Assembly: GCA_014529385.2 (NCBI GenBank)
Contig: CM043950.1
Location: forward strand, 82,472,843-82,532,842
Direction of reading: 5' to 3'
Origin: Adiantum capillus-veneris
Lineage: Eukaryota > Streptophyta > Polypodiopsida > Polypodiales > Pteridaceae
DNA: 60,000 nucleotides
Of the stretch, positions 10,979 to 21,145 are shown piece by piece (position 1 is the first letter of the stretch; the number at the start of each line of letters is the position of its first letter). A program made the position numbers and the translations under genes. The notes below the pieces were generated by a model. It was not told where the DNA came from and ran no database searches. It saw only the letters and a list, made by a program, of their open reading frames with translations.

Positions 10979-11950
10979 GTTTTCAAAAAGAGATTGATGA
11001 GTACTTAGAGGAGACACAAGAAGAGTCTCTCCCTCGCGTTTCAGATGGAGTTACTCAAAACACCGTTGAGAGTGGCTCTCAAGGTACTCCACTAGCAAGC
11101 AATGTACTCAAGAAGGATAAAGGGACAATGGATCCACCAAGTACATCAAGATTACCTACTCCCTCTTTGATACCTCCCATTGTGCCATCTACAGAGCTCG
11201 GCGTGTCCTCTTTGGCAACCACTATACCCCATCATATGACACCCTCTTCTAATGTGCCCACTACATCGTCATTGGTGCACACTACTTTGTTTGTTGCAGA
11301 GTCCTCACTTGGGCGAGAGGCTTGGGAGAGAAGGCCAATAACACGATCTATTGGTAAGTTTAATAAAATTGTTAGAAAATTGTCTTTCATATTTCCTAGT
11401 CAAAGCTAATTTGGATAATTGTTGTAGGGTTCCATTATGAGACTGTTGTAGATGTTTTTCTTGTGGATATATCACAAATTGATAAGTTTGCCCTTGATAG
11501 GTGGATTTCCATAATGCTAACTTATTTGCATTTTCTTCTTGCATTGTTCTATGATCTTGATCATGATTCATGTTTAATTTTCTTGTAGCATCACCAAATG
11601 TTTTGTGGCACAAAATACCAATTTATATAGCAGAGATAGTGTGCCTTGTCATGAGGTGGCTAGGCTTATCTTTGCAGATTTTCCTACAAGTTTACTTGTG
11701 GATGGTCTAGGACCAATTCCATCGGGTAAGTGAACTTTCTTTGGGGTAATACCTACAGCTAACTATGGTTGTATGCTTACATAACATCATGCGTTTTTGT
11801 AGAGGCCATGAGTGTTCCCAAGTGGAACACATTTTCCAAGGGTCTAGTGATAGGGTGCATGGATGTGGCTTGTGTATTTTTGGCAAATGAGGGGTTTTAA
11901 GTCACCATGTGCATGGGCAAGCATATTGGAGATTTTATTGCAGATGCTAC
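10979..11950 (+). pseudogene. Linker exon and first half of methyltransferase-like domain
   Basis: Exon 10979-11353 starts FQKEIDEYLEETQEE and continues as a Ser/Thr/Pro-rich linker. Exon 11428-11500 reads FHYETVVDVFLVDISQIDKF. Exon 11589-11725 contains HEVARLIFADFPTSLLVDGL. Exon 11803-11950 reads SVPKWNTFSKGLVIGCMDVA, CVFLANEGF, TAA stop, VTMCMGKHIGDFIADAT. The order 'hydrophobic-ADFPT, Trp, helix, FLANEGF-x-VTM, helix' parallels motif IV to VI of amino DNA methyltransferases, where ADPPY is followed by a helix and a GG-F-x-V-x-M strand. If so, the catalytic PP-Y is degenerate here (FPT). The TAA at 11898-11900 is one base from a Leu codon. Confidence 0.55.
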
Positions 11951-12160
11951 TGACGGGAGCAAAGCGAACCCCAAACCCCGACGGCCTCTAAAACACCGGG
12001 GACCGAATGGCGCACCTTGAGCCTGTCATGGTAAAGCAAACAGGGGGCACCACCTAGCTTCAGCGGCTAGGACGCAAACAACACACCACCATAACAAAGT
12101 TTTCATCCAAGAGAGATGGATGCTTGGGAGTAATGATGAAGAGGAAAGGGAATGAGATCA

Positions 12161-12197
<37 letters not shown>

Positions 12198-13513
12198 GGG
12201 AGGGGGTATAGCGGCCAAGTACTTAGGCACCACAAAAGGATGGCGAATCCGCACACCCTTCACACATACACAAGCTCACTCCAAACACAAGACTAGGTGG
12301 CGATTCCGCACACCTCACATGGGCAAAACATTGCAAGAAAACATACTCACAAAACCTCAAGCTTTATTTAGAGAATAAGGCGATGAAATGGGGAGCATAG
12401 GATAGGGGAATGAGAAGGGAGAGCGTGGTAGAGCACATGGAGGATAGGTGGGAGTTGATGGCGAAGACTCGCACGAGGGTTATGGCCATCATCCTTCATT
12501 TAGTTTCCCTTCATCTTCCATAGCCCAAGGGTGTAGAGGTCATGCTCAAGACGAGCATGGTGATTGCGGTGATGGTGATGGTGTGGGTGTGTGTGTGTGC
12601 ACTAGGCACACACAATGCATAGTGTACTCTTTGGTGATGGTGTGTGTATTTAGTGTGATGGTGACCCCTCTTTATATAGGGGAGGAGGGGGGAGGAATTC
12701 TAGAATTTAGAAATGAAGAAATCATTATCTACATAGGCCATGTGACTGTGGGCCCCACTTGTCTGGCTGTGTGTATATGTGCCAAAATAGCAGTCTCATG
12801 AGAGAGAGACTAAGAGAGAGAGATGGGTTGATGAAAAAAAGTGAGAGGTGAGATGGAGAATAAAGTAATTACAAGAGGGGAGAGAGGGGAGTGTGTTCAG
12901 AGGTGAATCTGTGTGCAGATGTGTGTGAACACAAGAAAAATCAGGTAACCACCGAGTGGGGATGGGTCTGTGGGCACCCTTTTCAGTGAAACTGAGTGTG
13001 TGTGAGTGTGGGGGAGGTTATTTAGCTACAAGACAAAAGACATGGCACCCTTTAGAGAGAGAGGGGGGTATTTGGGTCATGGGATATGATAGGAGAGAGA
13101 AAGAGGGGGTGGGGTATACTATTTTGGAAGATAGGGTAAGTTGCATGTGAGTTAGGGTGCATTATTGGTGAGTTATAATGCATTATTGGTGAGAGGTGGG
13201 GTAGCTTGAGGGGAGAGAGAAAGGAGAAAGGACAAGGGGAAGAGAGAGGGGGTTGACCTTTTGAGTGGAGGAGAGGAAAAGGGACACCCGGCGGGGCAAC
13301 AGTGAAGAAAAAGGAGGCAAGGTGGGGATGGGCTACCGCGCAAGCATGAGGTGGCCTATTTTACCTTTCTTATATATTTACATAATCATACTTTATTTTT
13401 TTTTCTTATTTTTTCCAATGCCTTTTATCACTCCCTCCATAAGAGGGGGTTTTCATGGGGTGGGGACGAGAGAAGAGGGGTATGGGAGCTTGGCTTGTGA
13501 AAAGCCCCCATCA
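11951..13513 (-). repeat. 3' LTR of the Tat element
   Basis: Matches 19577-21145 with roughly fifteen base differences by eye plus a shorter (GA)n run (near 12166-12194). On the minus strand it runs TGATGGGGGCTTTTC to GCTCCCGTCA. A TATA box (TATATAAAG, minus strand, 12670-12678) is followed by GT/CA-rich transcribed sequence. LTR length of 1.56 kb is usual for this clade. Confidence 0.95.
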
Positions 13514-13531
13514 TTAGCCCTCCCCTTTTGG
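13514..13531 (-). promoter_or_regulatory. Polypurine tract of the Tat element
   Basis: On the minus strand AAAAGGGGAGGGCTAA directly abuts the TGATGGGGG start of the 3' LTR. Confidence 0.8.
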
Positions 13532-13658
13532 CTAGAGGCATTCATGTCTCTAGCTCATCTGTTTGATCATTATCGTCGGAGGTGGCGGCTGATGGTGTGT
13601 CCGCATATGGAATGTCAATTGGTGGAGCCTGGTCAAATCGAAGAAAATAAGGTTTAAG

Positions 13659-14765
13659 TCACCAACCATTTACCCTGGTTTTATGAAGTTTTCCATCAGC
13701 CTCCATAAGCTGGTAGCTTCCATTGGCATACTTTTTCTTGATGATGAAAGGGCCTTCCCATCGGAGCAGTAGTTTCTTATCCTTGCGCGTGTCGAAGCGA
13801 TTGTCGTAGCGGAGCACCAACATTCCTTTCTTCAATTCTTTTTTCCGGAGATGCTCGTTAAAGCTAAGCCGTCTATGCTTTGCTTGTGCTGCATAATAAT
13901 TTATCGCTTCTTCTCTGTCTAGTTGCAGTCTTTCCAAGTTGATGATGTGATCTCTCAAATGCATGTTGGGTTGTTGAAGTTGTCTTGCCATTACTCTGAG
14001 ACTTTGTAGTTGCACTTCAATGGGCAAGATTGCTTCCTTACCAAATACTAGATGATACGGTGTGAATCCCAAGGATGTACGAAATAAAGTTCTGTAGGCC
14101 CATAAAGCTGGTAGTAGATACTTATCCCAGTCTCCGGGATGATTGTTTACCTGCTTGGTAATAATTTTAGAAACCATTCCATTTACCTTTTCAACTAGGC
14201 CATTACATTGAGGGTAATATGGTGAAGAGTGCCTCCTTGTAATGCCGAGTTTCTACATTAATTCTCCTACCAAGTCTGCTCTGAAACCTGGCCCTCTATC
14301 AGAGATGATCTCTAAAGGTGTGCCAAACCTATAACATACGTGCTCGTAGATAAATTTAGCTACCTCTACCGCTGTGATTCTAGTGGTGGCTGTAGCCTCT
14401 ATCCATCTAGTCATGTAGTCGACCCCCATGATAATGTAGAATTTTCCTGAGTTGGCCCTAGGTAATGGCCCAATGGCATCGATACCCCATTTTTCAAATG
14501 GGCCATATGAGAGAATAGGTATCTGTGGTTCAGGCATAAGTGACCTAGTGCCGGCCTTTTGATACAACTTACATGTTTTGCACCAGTGGTGTACATCACG
14601 GTTGAGGCTAGGCCATATGAAGCCTGCCTGCAAGATCTTCCTACTTGTTATGTCTAGGGCAAAGTGACCACCACAAACCCCGTCGTGACAGCTAGCAATT
14701 ACTCCCGTGATTTCATGAGAGAGAGGGACCTTCCTGAGTATTTGGTCCTTACCCTTACAGTACAA
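13659..14765 (-). pseudogene. pol: Tat integrase with one in-frame stop
   Basis: Read on the minus strand from 14765. The zinc-binding HHCC region (HDGVCGGHFALD ... WCKTCKLYQKAG) is followed by the core with GIDAIGP (first Asp), EIISDRGPGF (second Asp) and YYPQCNGLVEKVN (Glu). A TAG at about 14253 interrupts the core between the second Asp and the Glu, in the same frame, so one base change separates the two halves. After it come a C-terminal domain with WDKYLLPALWAYRT, FTPYHLVFGKEA and WEGPFIIKKKYANGSYQL. No chromodomain is seen, as expected for Tat elements. Integrase joins the cDNA ends to target DNA. Confidence 0.93.
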
Positions 14766-15438
14766 ACCATCATTGATGAGTCAGCCATTGTGGCCTTCCT
14801 CGTCAGCCATTGCTTCCTCGTCAGCCATTGCTTCTGTCCCTTTGTTAAATCTGATGGGCATTCCCCTGTTTCCAAAAAATGCATGATGTCAGGCAAGGCA
14901 TCACTGCCTTGAAATAGAGGGAGCTTTAGTTTTATTTCTCCAACCACCACTTCCTGTAGTCTTTCACTTGCTAGGGCATCTGCTTCTTGGTTTTGAGCCC
15001 TTGGGATATGGTGTATTTGAACTTCTTCAAACTTACCCAACAAGGTTTTTACACCACTTAAGTGAGTCCTTAAACTAGGATTCTTGCATGTCCATGCTCC
15101 ATTTACTTGCCTTACCAGAAGTAGAGCATCCCCAAATACATTAAGGCGTTGTACACCTTGCGAGACGCACCATTGTAGACCCTTGGTTAGTGCTGCATCT
15201 CAGCTTCATTGTTAGAATGTGAATCTAACAATTGGCCCAACGAAAATACCTTTGTCCCTTTGTCATCAAAGACCACTATGCCTGCAGCTGCTTTGTCGGA
15301 CGCTCGCTTGTAGGATCCATCAAAGTAGAGAGAGTGTGCTCCTTCTACCATCGGTGGTACTGGAGGTAATCGGACTTCTCCTTCCTTAGATTGCTTCTCC
15401 TTCCTTTCAAAGACTTGGTAGGTCATGAGTCCCCCCAA
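14699..15438 (-). pseudogene. pol: Second (archaeal-type) RNase H of the Tat element
   Basis: The minus strand from 15438 reads LYFDGSYKRASDKAAAGIVV (first catalytic Asp in FDGS) and SNNEAEMQ (catalytic Glu in NNEAE); the domain tail HHIPRAQNQEADALAS (last Asp) lies in 15043-14980. The frame is interrupted between 15187 and 15043. A 15-bp tandem duplication near 14794-14825 repeats the residues KQWLTR. RNase H removes the RNA strand of the hybrid; this extra copy distinguishes Tat elements from other gypsy groups. Confidence 0.85.
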
Positions 15439-15462
15439 ACTTGCCCTTGTCGTGCTTTCTAC

Positions 15463-17049
15463 CTATACTGTGTAGTCAAACTCTTGCAGACGAACTAGCC
15501 ATTTAGTAATTCTAGCAGACACATCCATGTGTTGTACAACATAGGGAAATATTTCATCCGTGGTTAGAATCACAAATTGCTTAGGCAACAAATATGACCT
15601 AAACTTTGTAGTTGCAAATATAAGAGCTAGGACTAAGTGTTCCACATGGGTGAAACCTTTCTCTCCTGCTGTCATCATTCGACTAGAGAAGTAGATTGGC
15701 CTCATGAAAGATGTCATCGTATCCTTTTGGAGTAGCACAGCCCCCAATGAGTCATCACCAACACTTGAGGTGACATAGAATTTTTCATCCCACTTAGGTG
15801 GTGAGATAGTTGGCAGAGTGGCTAAGACCTTCTTTACCTTGTTGTAGTGATGTTCGCTTTCCTCGTCCCAAGTGAAAGTTGATCTTTGAGTGAGTTGTTG
15901 CAGTGGTAGAACAAGTTGTGATAGTAGATGTATGAATCTACTTAAGTACCTCACCTTCTGTAGAAAAGAGACCAGTTGACGTGCGGTTGTTGGTGAAGGT
16001 AGGGCTATGAGTGCGGACACCTTACTTGGGTCGGCGTTGATACCTTTTGCTGAAATTTCATGGCCTAGTAGAATGACTTTACTCTCCCCAATGTGGCATT
16101 TATCCACATTTAATTGCCCACCTAGGCTCTGCAACCTAGCGAAACCTTCAGTTACCTTTTCTAAATGTGAAATACGAGAGCTATATATACAAAAATCATC
16201 AATGAACACTCTTATGGATGTTCCAAAGAACGGTTGAAAAACATATGTGACATATCTTTGGAATGTGGCAGGTGCATTTGTGAGACCAAATGGCATAACC
16301 CTGTATACAAAACAACCCCATGGCATGATAAAAGTGGTTTTTAGCTGATCTTCCAAGGCTATGCGTATTTGAAAGTATCTAGAATAACCATCACAGATGG
16401 TATAGCATTCAAAACCCGCTACTTCATTCAGAATTTCATCCAAGAAAGGGAGAGGAAAGTGGTCTCTCTTTGTAGCTGCATTTAGTGGTTTGTAGTCAAC
16501 ACAGAACCTCCACTTACCATTTTTTTTAGGCGTCACCACTACAGGTGACACCCATTCTGAGTTTTCTACAGGATAGATGAATCCCGCCTCCAACAGTTTC
16601 CTTACCTCGGCCAAGAGTGCCTTTTCTTGTATGACCCCCAGTCGTCGTAGCTTTTGCACAACTGGTTTTACCCCTTCCTTCAGCTTAATATGATGTTCCA
16701 CCACTGTAATGCCTGTGATTCTTTCATAGTTGTTAATGAACAGGTTAGGAAATCCCATCAACATTTGCAAAAAACTATCTTTCTCCTCAAGTGTTAATTC
16801 CGTAGACAACATACCCTTCAACCTACTTCCTCTTAGGCCAGGTGATTTTCTCTCCTCTTCATTGGGTTGCCCTTTTGGTGATGGATCACCACTTGTGCTT
16901 TCCCTTTGTGGATCCTTCATAATGATACCCATCACATCAATGGAACTGTCACTTTCGTCGGTGGATGTGGTCTCCTCCTCAGAACTGGAAGATTCGCTAG
17001 TGGTTTCATCTGCCGATGTTTTCAGATTGCCTTCATGGCCATCAACCAT
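15463..17049 (-). CDS. pol: Tat reverse transcriptase and first RNase H
   Basis: Open for 528 codons on the minus strand. An acidic Ser/Glu-rich start (residues 10-50) precedes the RT: VVVTPKKNGKWRFCVDYKPLN (residues about 168-188), FPLPFLDEIL, YSRYFQIRI, MPFGLTNAPATFQ and the catalytic VFIDDFCIYSS (F-I-D-D for the usual Y-x-D-D). The connected RNase H contains YVTSSVGDDSLGAVLLQ and EKGFTHVEHLVLALIFATTK. The frame overlaps the end of the protease frame by about 28 bases in a different phase, so expression would need a frameshift, or the protease end is shifted by mutation. Confidence 0.93.
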   Translation of the reverse strand: MVDGHEGNLKTSADETTSESSSSEEETTSTDESDSSIDVMGIIMKDPQRESTSGDPSPKGQPNEEERKSPGLRGSRLKGMLSTELTLEEKDSFLQMLMGFPNLFINNYERITGITVVEHHIKLKEGVKPVVQKLRRLGVIQEKALLAEVRKLLEAGFIYPVENSEWVSPVVVTPKKNGKWRFCVDYKPLNAATKRDHFPLPFLDEILNEVAGFECYTICDGYSRYFQIRIALEDQLKTTFIMPWGCFVYRVMPFGLTNAPATFQRYVTYVFQPFFGTSIRVFIDDFCIYSSRISHLEKVTEGFARLQSLGGQLNVDKCHIGESKVILLGHEISAKGINADPSKVSALIALPSPTTARQLVSFLQKVRYLSRFIHLLSQLVLPLQQLTQRSTFTWDEESEHHYNKVKKVLATLPTISPPKWDEKFYVTSSVGDDSLGAVLLQKDTMTSFMRPIYFSSRMMTAGEKGFTHVEHLVLALIFATTKFRSYLLPKQFVILTTDEIFPYVVQHMDVSARITKWLVRLQEFDYTV

Positions 17050-17711
17050 GGCCTTCCCAAAATTAGTGGATAGCCCTCCCCCTTAGTAGGCATTACAAAA
17101 ACATCTACCTCTACCTCAGTGTTGAACGCTTTGATTTTCACGGCACTTACCACACCCACACACTTTACTTTTGCGTTGTTTGCCATCTTTGCCTTGCATG
17201 GAGAAGGCCTGTCAACCTCGAGCCCTAATCGAAGCATCATAGCTTCACTCATTACACAGATTTGTGCACCCCCATCAATGTAGGTGTTTCCAACCCTCTT
17301 TCCTTTTATGTTTACGTCGACAATTGGAAGGATGTCATCCATGTTGCATCCCGAAATTGCTCCGGCTACCTTTGTTTTGGAGCGTCTTGTACTTACCATT
17401 TTAGACCATTGTCCCCTTACTTTAGGTACAAGATGTAGCAGCTGTGGCCATGTAATCTTCGGTCCTTGCTCTGCCACATCCAATGTTAGATCATAGGGCT
17501 TTGAACTTTCCCCTAGCTGGAAGTCGGTGATGCCCAATTTACGTCGTGGCCTGGATGGCCTCTTGCTAGTTTCTCCTCTCATGCTTCTCTCATCATTTGA
17601 TTGTGTATCTTTCTCCCTCCTAGCTCTTTTCACAGTCATCGCTTCAAGTGGTTCTAAAAAGGTTACCTTCTCCTTACCCTTGTACCTCTCCTTTGCTCTG
17701 GGTGGATCCAC
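17022..17711 (-). CDS. pol: Tat aspartic protease region
   Basis: Open for 229 codons on the minus strand, in the same frame as gag upstream. A basic Arg/Lys-rich N-terminal half leads to the protease with VGNTYIDGGAQICVMSEAMM; DGG instead of DSG/DTG is common in Tat-type proteases. The C-terminal ILGRPWL is the conserved flap-end motif. The segment between gag and this frame (17720-17880) is Pro/Gly-rich low complexity. It would cut the polyprotein. Confidence 0.85.
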   Translation of the reverse strand: MDPPRAKERYKGKEKVTFLEPLEAMTVKRARREKDTQSNDERSMRGETSKRPSRPRRKLGITDFQLGESSKPYDLTLDVAEQGPKITWPQLLHLVPKVRGQWSKMVSTRRSKTKVAGAISGCNMDDILPIVDVNIKGKRVGNTYIDGGAQICVMSEAMMLRLGLEVDRPSPCKAKMANNAKVKCVGVVSAVKIKAFNTEVEVDVFVMPTKGEGYPLILGRPWLMAMKAI

Positions 17712-17919
17712 TAGTACGGATTTTCCTTTCTCTTCTAGCCTTATGATGTTTATAGGGCGATCAGGTGGTGGGGCTGGTGGAAGAGGTGGGATGGATGCTT
17801 GTAGTGGTGTCTGGGGTGGACGTAGAATTTATGTTGGTGGGGGTGGTGCTCGGGGTGGGGGTGTTCTTTCTCTAGGGGGTGACAATTGGTTCCTCCTACC
17901 TCCTCTATTATAGTTTTGT

Positions 17920-18746
17920 CGTGGTTTGGGAAAGTAGTACATACCGTGACCGTCTTCTCCGCAGTTGTAGCAATGATACTCCCTGTTTTGTCATGGTGCT
18001 CTTCCAGGGTCTTGATCTCTTTCTTGACTCTTCCCTTGCTGTATTAAGTGGACAGACAAATTTTGCAGTTGGTCAGTAATATGGGCCAACATATCTTGTT
18101 GGTCATCTCTTACCCCAAGAGCCGGTGGTGGTGGTATGGTGGTTATTGTAGTTGATGGTCGACGCGATGTTCCTGCTTCTGTTGACTCGGTTTCTTTGGC
18201 TTTCATTCGCAGCTTCTTGTCCTTAAGGCGAGCAATCTCAACGGCTAACTCGTACGTAGCTGGGAATCTACCTTTCACCTTCTCGTTGAGAAGCAGCCAT
18301 AAGCCATGCATGAACCGATCTTTTTTTAGGAAATCGGATGCAGCTTCCCCCCTTGCCAGTGACTCAACCCACCGTTCCCACAAATCCACAAATTTGGACT
18401 CATAGGTGGCATATTCTAAAAGACCCTCCTGCTTCAAGTCTCTCAACTTGTCCCACAACTTTTCTGAAGTGGTACCTCCCCCAAAGCACCTCTTAAAAGC
18501 GGTTTTTAAGGGTTCCCAGTCATCCTTGGTTGCTTGTGGAAGTGCATTGTACCATGATCTAGCTTCTAGCTTCATGAGATGCTTAAAGATTCTAACCCGG
18601 GATTCATCCGTATCTTTGTTGCTCACTACACATGCTACTTCAAAGTCATCTAGGAAGTCTGTTACCAAATCCTCCCCCTTCTTTCCTTTGAATGTTGGAA
18701 ATGCTACACTTGCCATGATTACTGAGAGAGAGCTAGAAAGACACAC
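17920..18746 (-). pseudogene. gag: Tat gag with terminal stop and altered zinc knuckle
   Basis: The minus strand from 18746 (or the internal ATG giving MASVAFPTFKGK) reads a retrotransposon Gag domain: VRIFKHLMKLEARSWYNALP, then LKQEGLLEYATYESKFVDLW and FMHGLWLLLNEKVKGRFPAT. After GRAP a TGA (17991-17993) is followed in the same frame by a knuckle CYNCGEDGHGMYYF, where Phe replaces the last Cys of C-x2-C-x4-H-x4-C. The TGA could be a mutated CGA or a readthrough stop. Gag assembles the particle and binds RNA; the knuckle change would weaken RNA binding. Confidence 0.88.
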
Positions 18747-18819
18747 TGCTTAACTTGCAAAAGTTTTTTTCTTCTTTACAAGGATCAGGCGTGTATACCC
18801 TCTTATACTAGGACATAGA

Positions 18820-19555
18820 TTAAAACTTCAAACGGTACATTTCCTTGTACCAAAGTAAGACAAATGGTTGATCTGATGCCAGAACCTCAAAAAATCGCTC
18901 CCCACCCAGCATGGTGTCAATGACGTGCTGGTAGTGAGCCTTCAAATCCAGTATTACCTTGATTGAGCGTACACGTGTTGGTATGTGTGATCTGTCTTGA
19001 GGTAGTTTGTACTGATTCATGTGAAGCTTAGAGGTGCTTAGTCACTGTCCAAGCTTGTGGGAGGGGGTGGTGTTCTTTCCTGAAACAAACTCAGTAGATC
19101 CCTAGTTTCTCTAGTGAGAGTGTGAGCCAATGATTCCGTTATCTGTGCTGCAGCATCAGGTGCGACTTGAAAACTGACTGTGATAATTACCTCGGTGACT
19201 TGAGTTACCCGATTCTCAAAGTAGAATAGTGTTGATTCTCTATTGTGTAGAGCTCCTTCCATTTTGTTGTTGTGGGTTGGTTGTAGGTTGCGGACATGGT
19301 TTCGACCTTCTCCTTCTTCTTCTTGGCACTTGGCCTATGTATATCCACTGGGTTTGGCGTGTTGGTTGACTCTCCCACTGCAAATCGATTACCGTTACGC
19401 CTGGCACTCGAGCTTCGATGGAGATGCGGAGTTCGTCTAGTTGTGCTTGGAGATCTTCTTCTTCTGTCGTCCAATTAGCAAATCCTGCTAGCCATTCATC
19501 CATTCACAATAGTTTAGGGGTTTCAGTCTTGTAAACTGAAGGGTTTCATGAAAAG
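18820..19555 (-). other. Tat leader with short reading frames
   Basis: Between primer site and gag, several short minus-strand frames are open (19503-19240, 19262-19038, 19020-18820). The first is basic with a run of six Arg; none matches a known protein. This could be untranslated leader or an N-terminal extension of Gag broken by shifts. The region is typical of the long leaders in Tat elements. Confidence 0.45.
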
Positions 19556-19576
19556 ATCCTCAGTGGGGGCACCAAA
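19556..19576 (-). promoter_or_regulatory. Primer binding site of the Tat element
   Basis: On the minus strand TTTGGTGCCCCCACTGAGG directly follows the ...CCCGTCA end of the 5' LTR. TGG at this position is the complement of a tRNA CCA end. It is not the initiator-Met site; the exact tRNA is not assigned. Confidence 0.65.
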
Positions 19577-19786
19577 TGACGGGAGCAAAGCGAACCTCGA
19601 ACCCCGACGGCCTCTAAAACACCGGGGACTGAATGGCGCGCCTCGAGCCTGTCATGGTAAAGCAAACAGGGGGCACCACCTAGCTTCAACGGCTAGGACG
19701 CAAACAACACACCACCATAACAAAGTTTTCATCCAAGAGAGATGGATGCTTGGGAGTAATGATGAAGAGAAAAGGGAATGAGATCA

Positions 19787-19829
<43 letters not shown>

Positions 19830-21145
19830 GGGAGGGGGTATAGCGGCTTAGTACTTAGGCACCACAAAAGGATGGCGAATCCGCACACCCTTCACACATA
19901 CACAAGCTCACTCCAAACACAAGACTAGGTGGCGATTCCGCACACCTCACATGGGAAAAACATTGCAAGAAAACATACTCACAAAACCTCAAGCTTTATT
20001 TAGAGAATAAGGCGATGAAATGGGGAGCATAGGATAGGGGAATGAGAAGGGAGAGCGTGGTAGAGCACATGGAGGATAGGTGGGAGTTGATGGCGAAGAC
20101 TCGCACGAGGGTTATGGCCATCATCCTTCATTTAGTTTCCCTTCATCTTCCATAGCCCAAGGGTGTAGAGGTCATGCTCAAGACGAGCATGGTGATTGCG
20201 GTGATGGTGATGGTGTGGGTGTGTGTGTGTGCACTAGGCACACACAATGCATAGTGTACTCTTTGGTGATGGTGTGTGTATTTAGTGTGATGGTGACCCC
20301 TCTTTATATAGGGGAGGAGGGGGGAGGAATTCTAGAATTTAGAAATGAAGAAATCATTATCTACATAGGCCATGTGACTGTGGGCCCCACTTGTCTGGCT
20401 GTGTGTATATGTGCCAAAATAGCAGTCTCATGAGAGAGAGACTAAGAGAGAGAGATGGGTTGATGAAAAAAAGTGAGAGGTGAGATGGAGAATAAAGTAA
20501 TTACAAGAGGGGAGAGAGGGGAGTGTGTTCAGAGGTGAATCTGTGTGCAGATGTGTGTGAACACAAGAAAAATCAGGTAACCACCGAGTGGGGATGGGTC
20601 TGTGGGCACCCTTTTCAGTGAAACTGAGTGTGTGTGAGTGTGGGGGAGGTTATTTAGCTACAAGACAAGAGACATGGTGCCCTTTAGAGAGAGAGGGGGG
20701 TATTTGGGTCATGGGATATGATAGGAGAGAGAAAGAGGGGGTGGGGTATACTATTTTGGAAGATAGGGTAAGTTGCATGTGAGTTAGGGTGCATTATTGG
20801 TGAGTTATAATGCATTATTGGTGAGAGGTGGGGTAGCTTGAGGGGAGAGAGAAAGGAGAAAGGACAAGGGGAAGAGAGAGGGGGTTGACCTTTTGAGTGG
20901 AGGAGAGGAAAAGGGACACCCGGCGGGGCAACAGTGAAGAAAAAGGAGGCAAGGTGGGGATGGGCTACCGCGCAGGCATGAGGTGGCCTATTTTACCTTT
21001 CTTATATATTTACATAATCATACTTTATTTTTTTTTCTTATTTTTTCCAATGCCTTTTATCACTCCCTCCATAAGAGGGGGTTTTCATGGGGTGGGGACG
21101 AGAGAAGAGGGGTATGGGAGCCTGGCTTGTGAAAAGCCCCCATCA
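19577..21145 (-). repeat. 5' LTR of the Tat element
   Basis: Nearly identical partner of 11951-13513, with a longer (GA)n run (about 19791-19826). It carries the same minus-strand TATA box (TATATAAAG, 20302-20310), which would start transcription leftwards into gag. Confidence 0.95.

Larger units (their letters stand above)
11951..21145 (-). mobile_element. Tat-lineage Ty3/gypsy retrotransposon, recent insertion
   Basis: A complete 9.2-kb element on the minus strand: 5' LTR 19577-21145, primer site, leader, gag, protease, reverse transcriptase, RNase H, a second RNase H, integrase, polypurine tract and 3' LTR 11951-13513. Flanks carry a 4-bp target duplication (CTAC at 11947-11950 and 21146-21149). 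A second RNase H of archaeal type following the first is a hallmark of the plant Tat clade (Tat/Ogre/Retand). In-frame stops at the gag end and in integrase mean this copy would need helper proteins. Its insertion splits an exon of the methyltransferase-like gene in sense-antisense orientation. Confidence 0.93.

Noticed and set aside
12430-12801. 117-codon frame in the Tat LTR, repeated at 20080-20433, as a conserved protein
   Set aside because: Both copies are identical because the LTRs are; the frame runs antisense over the TATA box and GT-rich repeats and shows no domain.
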